From: an uncultured Victivallales bacterium
GTDB taxonomy: Bacteria > Verrucomicrobiota > Lentisphaeria > Oligosphaerales > JAFGRS01
DNA length: 16,874 nucleotides
Assembly: GCA_903834675.1 (NCBI GenBank)
Contig: CAILKC010000857.1
Span: 1 to 16,874, forward strand
Direction of reading: 5' to 3'
The notes beneath the pieces are model-generated. The model ran no database searches. It saw only the letters and a program-made list of their open reading frames with translations, and was not told the origin of the DNA. This document shows, piece after piece, positions 1-7,480 of this stretch; the first letter of the stretch is position 1, and the number at the start of each line of letters is the position of its first letter. The position numbers and the translations under genes are program-made.

Positions 1-11
1 ACGAGGGGCGT

Positions 12-63
12 TGGAGGGCGCCGCTGCGTCGGCGCCGCGGCGGCCACGCAGGGCCGCCCTCCA
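12..63. repeat. Long imperfect GC-rich hairpin at the left edge
   Basis: Bases 12-20 (TGGAGGGCG) are the exact reverse complement of 55-63. Inside them 24-29 (CTGCGT) pairs with 46-51 (ACGCAG), and 31-33 can pair with 43-45. The result is a 52-nt stem-loop with a 3x3 internal loop. No T-run follows it on either strand, so it is not a classic intrinsic terminator. It could end a gene lying before the window or be a dispersed REP-like element. The stems are direct observations; the role is inference. Confidence 0.5.
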
Positions 64-153
64 GGCGATCCGCCACGTCCCGGCCGGATCGGAAGGGGAA
101 CCGCGTCAACAAGTCTCGTTCCGGTAGGTCCGGCCACAGCCGGGGGCCCCGCT

Positions 154-181
154 GAACCCGGAACCCGGAACCCGGAACCCG
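154..181. repeat. Heptamer tandem repeat, 4 x GAACCCG
   Basis: Four perfect, contiguous copies of the heptamer GAACCCG occupy 28 bp of the leader ahead of the TPR gene. The copies are identical, which suggests recent slippage or an active short-repeat array. No function can be assigned. Confidence 0.9.
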
Positions 182-216
182 GACGCCGCACCCAGGCTGT
201 ACTTGCCCGGCGCGGA

Positions 217-225
217 TGCTACATT
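217..225 (+). promoter_or_regulatory. Possible extended -10 promoter element
   Basis: TGcTACATT fits an extended -10 (TG, one base, then TANNNT) and sits in one of the few AT-richer spots of the leader, about 75 nt before the chosen TPR start. No good -35 lies 16-18 bp upstream. This is a weak candidate that assumes a housekeeping sigma factor of the usual type. Confidence 0.25.
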
Positions 226-300
226 AGGGCGCGCTTGGCCTGGCGAAACGCTTAGAACCGGCCGGTCAGTCATTACTGCGTGCCTGTCGGACGCCGACCT

Positions 301-2955
301 ATGATGCCTGGAATTCAGACGACTCCCGCGTGGGCGCTTTGGCGCCTCGTGAGATGTGCTTTGGGGCTCGCCACGGTCGGCCTTGTGGCGGCCCTGGTCC
401 TGCCTTGCGCCTTGGCCCAGAATGCCCCAGCGCCGGTCGCTCCGGCGGCCGTCCCGAGCGCGCCCGCGGCCAGCCAGGACCCTTATGCGGCTCGTGACAA
501 AGGCCTGCGCGCCATGAGTCAGGGCGTCTACCGCGCCGCGGCGTTGTTCTTCCTCGATTACCGCCAGGCTACCGGCTTCAAGGAACCTGATTTTGCCGAC
601 GCTACGATTCACGTGGCGAAAGCCTACGTGATGGAGGACGCCTACGACAAGGCAGCCGAGGCACTCGAGTTCCACCGCGCCAAGAGTCAGGGCCTCACGG
701 AGACCTACTACCTGCATGCCCTGCGATACTGGCGCGCCGTCGTGCTGCGGGCTCAGGGTAAACTGCAGGATGCCAGCCAGGAGGCAGCGCCCCTGCTTGA
801 CAGCACGGTGGATGCCGACCTGCGCAGCCAGGCGCTCTACTTGCTGGCCGACGTCTGCATCCTGCAGCAGCGTTGGCAGGAAGCCGAAGCCCACCTTCAG
901 CGCTTGCTCCAGGAGTTCCCTGGCGCACCCTATGCCCGGCGTACGCGCATGCGTCTGATCACCGTCTGGCTGGTGACCAACCGGGTGCCGCAGGCGGAGG
1001 TCGCGCTGGCCGAATTGGAGAAGGGCGCCAGCGGTGACGACCGGGTCGAGGTCAGCCGCGCCCGGGTGCTGGTGCTTATTCAGAAGGGTGACCTGAACGC
1101 TGCCGTCGCGGCCTACAAGGAGATTGCGGCAGAGCGCCCCAAGCATCCCGACGGCGACTGGTGGCTCACCACCTCCGCCCTGGCGGCGGCACTGCTCGAC
1201 GCTTCGCGCTTCGAGGAGGCGCTCGGCGTCCTGCCCCAGGTCACCGCTATGGCCCTGACGGACGACCAGCGCGTCGACAGCCTCCTGCGCACCGCCGAGG
1301 CGCACATCGCGCTGAAACGAATTCCGCAGGCGATCGATACCCTCGAGCGTTTCAAGCGCGACTACGCCGCCCGGCCCGAGGTTGTGCCCGCCCTGATTCG
1401 CTTGGCCGAACTGCTGCGCGAGACCAACAATGCGATCACGGCCTCCGAGTACTTCGCCGAAGTGGTTGCGCATCCGAGCGCCTCGCCTGCCTTCCGCTAC
1501 CGCGCTGCCATCAGCCGGGCCTGGTGCATGAAAGACGCCGGGGTACCGGAGCAAGCGGTGAAGGCCTTTGCCGCGGCGGAGGCCTTAGGGACCACGCCTC
1601 AGGAGAAAGGCCGGGCCGTATTCCTGGCGGCCGAGACTGCCTTCGCCATGGGCAACTACACGGCGGCGGCGCTGAACTACGCGGCGGTATGCGAGCGTTA
1701 CCACGACACCGAGTTTGGCGAGGAAGCCCGTTTGCGCCAAGGCCGTGCGTTGTTCGAGATGCAGCACTTCGCCGACGCCGCGGCCGCCTATGCGCGTTTC
1801 ACCTCGGAGTACCCGCACAGCGCCGCAGTGGAGACGGCCCGGCTGGAGCGTGCTATCGCCCTGCGCTACGGGGCGGGTAGCCGTGATGAGTTTCAAGCGG
1901 CCCTGGCCGAGTTCCGTACCTTCATCGAGCAGCATGCCAACGCTGACAGCCTACCCAGGGCACTGATGGAGGGCTACGAGGCGGCGATGGGGGCGGGCGA
2001 CTCCGATGCGGCGATCCAATTGCTTTCCGCCGTGATCGACAAACATCCCACCTCCGAACTCTATCCCCATGCTCTTTACCATCGTACCGTCGTGTACTTC
2101 ATGCGGGCAGAGTACGACAAGGCGGTGGCCGACGGCAACGCCTTCATTGAGAAGTTTAGCGCCTTACCCCTGGCTCCGGACATCATGCTACAGCTCGGCG
2201 ACCACTACGCCAACCGGAAGGACTACGAGCAGGCCAAGCAGTACTTTTCGCAGTTAGCCAGCAAGCACCCGCAGTCTGCCCTGGCTCCGGCGGCTCTGTA
2301 TGAAGCGGCCCTTTGCTCGTACCGCCTCGAGCACCTGGGTTCGAGCACGCTGCTGCTCGACCAGCTTCTGGCGACGGAGAATCCGAAGCCCAGAGCCGAG
2401 GTGCTGGCGCGGGCCGAACTGCTCTACGGTGACACGCTGGCGCGACAGGATCTGTACGACAAGGCGATCGAGCACTTCACCAAGGCCCGCGACCTCGCGG
2501 GCGACACCCGGCTGGGGTTGGCGGCGCTGGGACGCCGCGGCGAGATGCTCTACTCTCTGGCCAGCGCCGACAAGGCGCGCCTCAGCGAGGCCATCAAGTG
2601 TTTCACCGAGATCACCGAGGGGCGCACCACCCCCGCCGACCTCTGGGAGACAGCCATGTACCGCCTGGCCAAGTGCTACGAGATGGCGGGCGATAACAAT
2701 CTGGCCGTCAAGTCCTACCTGGACATCTTCTACCGCTACGAACAGGACCGCAAGCAGAACCTCCGCCGCGACTCTTTCTACCTGGCCCGCAGCATCTACG
2801 ACGCGGCACACCTGCTGGAGATCAGCGGTCGCAAAACGGACCTCTCCACCGCCGCTACGCTCTACGAGTACCTTGCCGACCTCGATCTGCCCACGGCCGA
2901 AGACGCCCGGCGGCGAGCCCAGCAGATCCGTAAGCTTAATGACCTGACCCAGTGA
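301..2955 (+). CDS. Exported tetratricopeptide-repeat protein
   Basis: A protein of 884 aa from ATG 301. It begins with a signal-peptide-like stretch (arginines, then a hydrophobic core LGLATVGLVAALVLPCALA, then QNAPAP) and a short Ala/Pro linker. The rest is almost all paired helices of the TPR type, with recurring A..Y..A...F..F...YP spacing; clear examples lie around 1630-1830 and 2200-2300. Proteins of this build (TolA/YbgF/BamD-like TPR scaffolds) usually hold protein complexes in the periplasm. No enzymatic domain is visible. The frame is open from GTG 280, but ATG 301 (or the adjacent ATG 304) better precedes the signal sequence; no clear Shine-Dalgarno motif supports any of the three. 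The next gene follows after 28 nt, so they are probably co-transcribed. The TPR call is firm; the partner is unknown. Confidence 0.85.
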   Translation: MMPGIQTTPAWALWRLVRCALGLATVGLVAALVLPCALAQNAPAPVAPAAVPSAPAASQDPYAARDKGLRAMSQGVYRAAALFFLDYRQATGFKEPDFADATIHVAKAYVMEDAYDKAAEALEFHRAKSQGLTETYYLHALRYWRAVVLRAQGKLQDASQEAAPLLDSTVDADLRSQALYLLADVCILQQRWQEAEAHLQRLLQEFPGAPYARRTRMRLITVWLVTNRVPQAEVALAELEKGASGDDRVEVSRARVLVLIQKGDLNAAVAAYKEIAAERPKHPDGDWWLTTSALAAALLDASRFEEALGVLPQVTAMALTDDQRVDSLLRTAEAHIALKRIPQAIDTLERFKRDYAARPEVVPALIRLAELLRETNNAITASEYFAEVVAHPSASPAFRYRAAISRAWCMKDAGVPEQAVKAFAAAEALGTTPQEKGRAVFLAAETAFAMGNYTAAALNYAAVCERYHDTEFGEEARLRQGRALFEMQHFADAAAAYARFTSEYPHSAAVETARLERAIALRYGAGSRDEFQAALAEFRTFIEQHANADSLPRALMEGYEAAMGAGDSDAAIQLLSAVIDKHPTSELYPHALYHRTVVYFMRAEYDKAVADGNAFIEKFSALPLAPDIMLQLGDHYANRKDYEQAKQYFSQLASKHPQSALAPAALYEAALCSYRLEHLGSSTLLLDQLLATENPKPRAEVLARAELLYGDTLARQDLYDKAIEHFTKARDLAGDTRLGLAALGRRGEMLYSLASADKARLSEAIKCFTEITEGRTTPADLWETAMYRLAKCYEMAGDNNLAVKSYLDIFYRYEQDRKQNLRRDSFYLARSIYDAAHLLEISGRKTDLSTAATLYEYLADLDLPTAEDARRRAQQIRKLNDLTQ

Positions 2956-2983
2956 GGCAGGTTAGCGCCTGAGGGAGCCGTCA

Positions 2984-4225
2984 ATGCTCACTGACGTCCT
3001 TGCACAAACCGAAGACTACCTTCGTAACCATCTTCTGCCCTTTTGGATACAGCGTGCCGCGGAACCTGTATGGGGTGGCTTCCAAACCAACTACGACCGC
3101 CACGGCCGACGCACGGGGGTCACGGAGAAGACGCTGCTCTGCCAGGGCCGTTGCCTGGTCACCTTGGCTCATGCCGTGCGCCTCGGCTGGGACTGGCCGG
3201 GGTGGGAGCAGATGCTGCGGCAGGGAACCGAGTTCCTGGAACAGGCGTTTCGGGATACGGAGCACGATGGCTACGTCTGGATCACCGAGGCCGACGGCGC
3301 GTGGAAGGACACGCGCAAGGTGATGTATGGGCACTCTTTTCTGATCTATGCCTACAGCGAATTGGCTTTGACCACGGGGCGGCCCGAGTATCGTGAGCGT
3401 GCCTGCCACCTCTTTGACCTGGTCCTGGCCCGCGCCGCCGACCTGCGCTATGGCGGCTGTTTTGAGCACTTCAGCCGCGACTGGACTCTCGATATCGTGC
3501 GCGCCGACGGCATCGCCCACAAGTCGCTCGATGTCCACATGCATCTGCTGGAAGCCTTCACCACCCTGACCGAACTGACCGCAGCGCCGCGGCATCGGCA
3601 GGCGCTGGAAGCGGTGACCGACCTGATCTTCACCCGCATGGTCGATCCGCTGACCGGCACCGGCATGAGCATGTTTGCCCCGGACTGGACGCCGATCCCG
3701 AACCTGCAACTGGGCACGCTCTGGGGCAGCGACCGCTTCGACCCGTCGGGCAAACCGCCGGAGACCACCTCGTACGGCCACAACATCGAACTCGCCTGGC
3801 TGTACCTGCACAGCCTCACCATCCGCGGCCAGGACCGGCGCGAGGGCCTGCTGCGGACGCAGCCCATCTTCGAACACACGCTGGCCCACGGCGTCGACCC
3901 GCAGTACGGCGGCCTGTTCACCGAAGGGCACCGCCAGCACGGCGCCACCGAGATGAACAAGGAGTTCTGGCAGCAGGCCGAGGCCCTCGTCGGCTTCCTG
4001 GATGCCTTCGAACTGACCGGCGACGAGCGCTACTGGCAAGCTTTCTGCAACATCCACGATTTCGTCTTCAAGCGCATGATCCACTGGGAGCAGGGCGAGT
4101 GGTTCCCGCTCCTGGCGCGCGACGGCACGGTGCTGTGGGACTACATGGGCCACAACTGGAAGATCTGCTACCACACCATCCGCTCCATGTGCGAAGTCAT
4201 CGTCCGTCTCCGTCGGCTGGCGTGA
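2984..4225 (+). CDS. Cellobiose 2-epimerase / AGE-family sugar epimerase
   Basis: A protein of 413 aa with the (alpha/alpha)6-barrel signature of the N-acylglucosamine 2-epimerase superfamily. No signal peptide is seen, so it is cytoplasmic. The motifs fit the cellobiose 2-epimerase branch: HMHLLEAF (His185/His187), SYGHNIELAWL (His266, Glu269), KEFWQQAEALVGF and a C-terminal WKICYHTIR (His397). The 131-residue gap between His266 and His397 equals the spacing I recall between the catalytic histidines of characterised cellobiose 2-epimerases. These enzymes epimerise the reducing-end glucose of beta-1,4-disaccharides to mannose; some AGE members act on mannose/fructose or GlcNAc. There seems to be an extra loop of about 20 residues just before the SYGH motif. 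The start is set by GAGGGAG at 2971-2977. The family is firm; the exact substrate is not known. Confidence 0.88.
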   Translation: MLTDVLAQTEDYLRNHLLPFWIQRAAEPVWGGFQTNYDRHGRRTGVTEKTLLCQGRCLVTLAHAVRLGWDWPGWEQMLRQGTEFLEQAFRDTEHDGYVWITEADGAWKDTRKVMYGHSFLIYAYSELALTTGRPEYRERACHLFDLVLARAADLRYGGCFEHFSRDWTLDIVRADGIAHKSLDVHMHLLEAFTTLTELTAAPRHRQALEAVTDLIFTRMVDPLTGTGMSMFAPDWTPIPNLQLGTLWGSDRFDPSGKPPETTSYGHNIELAWLYLHSLTIRGQDRREGLLRTQPIFEHTLAHGVDPQYGGLFTEGHRQHGATEMNKEFWQQAEALVGFLDAFELTGDERYWQAFCNIHDFVFKRMIHWEQGEWFPLLARDGTVLWDYMGHNWKICYHTIRSMCEVIVRLRRLA

Positions 4226-4234
4226 GCGCCAGGC

Positions 4235-4248
4235 GCCCCGTGCGGGGC
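4235..4248 (+). other. Short GC hairpin between epimerase and larE
   Basis: GCCCC (4235-4239) pairs with GGGGC (4244-4248) around a GTGC loop, 10 nt after the epimerase stop. No T-run follows, so it is probably not a strong terminator. It may stabilise the upstream message or cause partial attenuation. Confidence 0.3.
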
Positions 4249-4293
4249 CAGATGAGGCCGCCAGAGTGTACCCCCTCGCGGGAGACCCAGACC

Positions 4294-5115
4294 ATGGCAC
4301 AGCCACCCACGGCAACCCTCCCGGAACGCCTGGCCGAACTGGAGCGTTTCCTGGCCTCCCGGCAGACCTTGTTGGTCGCCTTCAGCGGCGGGGTGGACAG
4401 CACCTTCCTGGCTGCCGTAGCCCAGCGCGCCTTGGGTCCACGACTCCTGGCGGTAACCGTGGACATGGCGGCGGTCCCGGCACGCACCCTGGCGCGGGCC
4501 AGGTCCCTCGCCGCAAGCCTCGGCCTGCGTCAACGCGTGATCCGGCTGGATGCCTTTGCCGTCGAGGGATTCTGCCACAACGGCAACGAGCGCTGCTACC
4601 ACTGCAAACGGGCCATCCTGCAAGCGCTGCGGGCGCTGGCCGATCAGGAAGGTATCGCCAGTATCGCCGATGGCGGCAACGCCGACGATGTCCACGACTA
4701 TCGCCCAGGGCAGCGCGCCGTCGAGGAAATGGGGGTGCTGAGTCCCCTGCGCGAGCTGAACTGGACGAAAGACGAGATTCGCGCCGCATCGCGGCTGCTG
4801 CGGCTACCGACGGCCGACCAGCCGTCGGCCGCCTGCCTGGCCTCCCGCATCCCCTACGGCGACCCGATCACCCCACGCAAGCTCGAACAAATCGACCTCG
4901 TCGAGAGCTGGCTGGAGGCCCAGGGCGTCGTGGTCTGCCGCGCCCGGCATCACGGCAGCGTGGTGCGGCTTGAGCTGGGCACCGAAGACCTGCCACGACT
5001 GACGGAGGAGGCCTTCCGACAGGGCCTGGCCGAAACCGCCCGCCAGGCCGGCTTCCGCTACGCGGCGGTGGACGTCGAACCCTATCGCACCGGTCGCCTC
5101 AATCCCCCCAGCTGA
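4294..5115 (+). CDS. larE: LarE-type ATP-dependent sulfur transferase (nickel-pincer cofactor)
   Basis: A protein of 273 aa from ATG 4294. It carries the N-type ATP-pyrophosphatase PP-loop SGGVDST (residues 31-37) and the family motifs DGGNADDVHDYRPG (126-139), SPLRELNWTKDEIR (150-163) and ACLASRIPYG (180-189). LarE adenylates the carboxylates of a nicotinate-derived pyridinium mononucleotide and inserts sulfur, making the nickel-pincer nucleotide of lactate racemase LarA and its relatives. Cys101, Cys104 (CYHC) and Cys181 match the three-cysteine pattern of [4Fe-4S]-using LarE proteins, not the single-cysteine sacrificial type. The frame stays open upstream to 4099 inside the epimerase gene, but GGGAG at 4280-4284, nine bases before ATG 4294, fixes the start and gives the usual family length. 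No larA, larB or larC is present in the window. Confidence 0.88.
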   Translation: MAQPPTATLPERLAELERFLASRQTLLVAFSGGVDSTFLAAVAQRALGPRLLAVTVDMAAVPARTLARARSLAASLGLRQRVIRLDAFAVEGFCHNGNERCYHCKRAILQALRALADQEGIASIADGGNADDVHDYRPGQRAVEEMGVLSPLRELNWTKDEIRAASRLLRLPTADQPSAACLASRIPYGDPITPRKLEQIDLVESWLEAQGVVVCRARHHGSVVRLELGTEDLPRLTEEAFRQGLAETARQAGFRYAAVDVEPYRTGRLNPPS

Positions 5116-5210
5116 GGGCTGCGTCATGGGGTGCATAACTAGCGCTGGCTGAAGGGGACAGGTGTGGGGTTCTGCGAAAGCCTCTTGGGTCTAGGCACCC
5201 ACGAACTTGA

Positions 5211-5226
5211 GCGTCCGGCGGGACGC
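5211..5226 (+). promoter_or_regulatory. Hairpin just before the GH-D gene ribosome-binding site
   Basis: GCGTCC (5211-5216) pairs with GGACGC (5221-5226) around a GGCG loop. The Shine-Dalgarno AAAGGA (5232-5237) starts 6 nt later. It lies in the 127-nt gap between larE and the glycosidase, the place where a new promoter or a translation control would be expected. No promoter was recognised in that gap. Confidence 0.3.
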
Positions 5227-5242
5227 CCATGAAAGGACGGCC

Positions 5243-7480
5243 ATGAAGAGCGCGCTGTTCCGCTGGGAATCGACCGGCTGGAAGCTTGAATTCGAGCCGC
5301 AGACGGCAAGGCTGACCTGTCAGCACGCCGGGACCGGGGCGACCGTGGTTGGCACGCTGGCGTTTGCGGAGATCGCCGATGGCAAGGAGACCGGATGGGG
5401 CTTCGACCTGGCCCGCGACGGCGTGTCCGATCGACTGGCGCTGCTCACCCCCCAGGGCAACGTCAACGGCTACGTCCTGGTCGGCGGCAGCCCCGACCGA
5501 CTTGAGCTGACCGTCATCCACCGCGCCTTCCTCTCGTACCGCGGGCGCCTCAGCTTCACGGGTACCGCCCAGGTTGGCCGGGCCGCATTCGCCTGCTGTA
5601 TCTCACCGCGGCCGACGTCGCCGGTGGTGCAGATGGCGTCCGGTCCGGCGGACAGTGCCCTGAACGACGCCCTTTTCGAGGCACAGACAGACACACTGCT
5701 GCGCTTCGCCGGAGAAATCGTGCGGATCACGACGGAGCCGAATGGCCCCGGGCACGCGCCGCGGTTCCACCTTCGCCTGACCGCGCGGCCGGAACAGGCG
5801 GGCGCTTCGATGCTGGTTTTTGACCTCCGGGAGCACTTTTACCGTTCGCGCTACGTGCCCAGCTACCGGCCTATCAACCGCAAGCGCTGCCCCTCGGCGC
5901 CGTCGGGCTGGATGTCCTGGAACGTCTACTTCGACCAGGCCGGCGAGAAGGAGAACCTCGCCGAGGCCGAGGTCGGGGCGCGGCTGCTGCGGCCGTTCGG
6001 GCTGGACATCTGGTCGATCGAGTCCTGGCAGGCCAACTCCGACCACCAGCCGGTGCGGGACTTCCACCATCTCACGCAAGTTGCCCATCCGCGGCAGTTC
6101 CCGCACGGCATGAAGTGGCTGGCTGAGCAGATTCGGGCGCTGGGGTTCAAGCCCGGCATCTGGGTGGTGCCCTTTGGGACCGGCAGCCAGGAGTTCTACG
6201 AGGCGCATAGGTCCTGGTTCCTGCACGACGCCGCCGGTAAGCCCATGCAGAACTGGTGCGCCTTGTACCTGCTTGACCCCTCGCAGCCCGCGGTGCGCCG
6301 ATACCTGCGCGACACCCAGCGGCTCATGTCGCGCGATTGGGGCTACGAGTTCTTCAAGATCGACGGCATGTCAGCCCAGAGCCCGCACTACTCGGCGCAC
6401 TTCTACGAGCGCGACGAGGTGCGCGCCGCCTTCCGCAACCGCTGCGCGAAGCCCTTGGAAGCCTGTGTCAAGGCGCTCCGCGCTGGGATCGGCGCCGACC
6501 GTATCATGCTGGCCTGCGCTGGCCACTACACCGGCCCCGAAACCGCCCTCGCGGATGCGGCCCGGATCGGCGGGGATATCGTCCATCCGAACGAAGCGCC
6601 GCAATGGCGCGGACTGATCAACCAGGCTCGCGTCACCCTGCAGCAGCTCTTTGCTCACAACCTGGTCTGGTACAACGATCCCGACACCCTCCTGGTCGGC
6701 CCGGCCCGGGAACGCGACGCAGCCCGCATTGCCACCACCGTCGTGGCTCTGCCGGGACAGGTGATGTTCTCGGGGGACAAGCTGGGCGAGCTGCCAGCGG
6801 ACCGCATCCGGCTCATCCAGCGGGCGCTGCCGGTGTGCGACGTGAGGCCCCTCGACCTTTACCCCATCTTCGAGCTAAAGACTGTCTGGGACCTGAAGCT
6901 GGCCCGGCCCTTTGCCGCCTGGGACGTGGTCGCGCTCTTCAACTGGAGCGAGGACGTGGCGCCGGTGGAGTTCGCCTTCGCGGACCTCGGCCTGGACGGG
7001 GATGGCAGGTATCTGGCGTTCGAATTCTGGTCAGAGGAATTTCTGGGCGAACTCTCGGGACGGTTCAGCCGACCGCTGGCGCCGCGGTCCTGCCTGCTGC
7101 TGGCGCTGCACCCGGTGACCGGCCGACCGCAGTTCATCTCGACCGACCGGCACATTACCCAGGGCGGGACGTGCTTGCGCGATCTGTGCTGGAACGCCGA
7201 TGCGAGCCGGTTGGAGGGCGCGACTGTGCTCGTCGCAGACCACCGGCAGACGCTATTCTTCCACGTGCCCGAAGGCTTTACCTTCACCTCGGCCAGCGCC
7301 GTCGGGGCCAGGGTCGTCAGCGCAACCCTGAAGGGCGAGCGCCTGCTGGCGGTCGTCTTGGAAGGCCAGGCCGCTGGCACGGCCCGCTGGGAACTACGCT
7401 TCGCCGCGCCAGTCGGCACCTCCCAGGCGGCGGTGCAAGGAAAGTGGACCGACAGATCAGGAAAGGAAACGCAACCATGA
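5243..7480 (+). CDS. Clan GH-D glycoside hydrolase (GH36/GH27-like, probable alpha-galactosidase)
   Basis: A protein of 745 aa from ATG 5243 (AAAGGA at 5232-5237; an in-frame TTG at 5207 has no such site). No signal peptide is seen, so it should act on imported oligosaccharides. Residues 1 to about 215 look like the N-terminal beta-sandwich. The (beta/alpha)8 domain opens at GWMSWN (about residue 222). The nucleophile is expected at Asp374 in FFKIDG, matching the K-x-D motif of GH27/GH36, and the acid/base at Asp445 in RIGGDI. WYNDPDTLLVG (from Trp476) resembles the WNDPDML stretch of alpha-galactosidases. A C-terminal beta domain follows. Clan GH-D also includes alpha-N-acetylgalactosaminidases and isomaltodextranases, so alpha-galactosidase is the likeliest activity but not proven. 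The stop overlaps the next start (ATGA). Confidence 0.82.
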   Translation: MKSALFRWESTGWKLEFEPQTARLTCQHAGTGATVVGTLAFAEIADGKETGWGFDLARDGVSDRLALLTPQGNVNGYVLVGGSPDRLELTVIHRAFLSYRGRLSFTGTAQVGRAAFACCISPRPTSPVVQMASGPADSALNDALFEAQTDTLLRFAGEIVRITTEPNGPGHAPRFHLRLTARPEQAGASMLVFDLREHFYRSRYVPSYRPINRKRCPSAPSGWMSWNVYFDQAGEKENLAEAEVGARLLRPFGLDIWSIESWQANSDHQPVRDFHHLTQVAHPRQFPHGMKWLAEQIRALGFKPGIWVVPFGTGSQEFYEAHRSWFLHDAAGKPMQNWCALYLLDPSQPAVRRYLRDTQRLMSRDWGYEFFKIDGMSAQSPHYSAHFYERDEVRAAFRNRCAKPLEACVKALRAGIGADRIMLACAGHYTGPETALADAARIGGDIVHPNEAPQWRGLINQARVTLQQLFAHNLVWYNDPDTLLVGPARERDAARIATTVVALPGQVMFSGDKLGELPADRIRLIQRALPVCDVRPLDLYPIFELKTVWDLKLARPFAAWDVVALFNWSEDVAPVEFAFADLGLDGDGRYLAFEFWSEEFLGELSGRFSRPLAPRSCLLLALHPVTGRPQFISTDRHITQGGTCLRDLCWNADASRLEGATVLVADHRQTLFFHVPEGFTFTSASAVGARVVSATLKGERLLAVVLEGQAAGTARWELRFAAPVGTSQAAVQGKWTDRSGKETQP

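Noticed and set aside
106..1554. Long minus-strand open frame opposite the TPR gene
   Set aside because: High-GC DNA gives long antisense frames; it lies opposite a clear TPR gene, has no recognisable motif and shows arginine/glycine-rich shadow composition. The same applies to minus-strand frames at 2981-4315, 9582-10949, 11877-13133, 13203-14639 and 15222-16859.
4099..4293. Upstream extension of larE into the epimerase gene
   Set aside because: The extra 65 residues are out-of-frame epimerase sequence. ATG 4294 has a ribosome-binding site and gives the normal LarE length.
4381..4404. PP-loop protein as QueC, GuaA or NAD synthetase
   Set aside because: The DGGNADD...DYRPG and ACLASRIPYG motifs are those of LarE, and domains specific to the other families are missing.
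6337..7476. Upstream extension of the nucleoside-hydrolase frame inside the GH-D gene
   Set aside because: The sequence is an Arg/Pro/Gly-rich shadow of the GH-D reading frame. The real start is the ATGA overlap at 7477.
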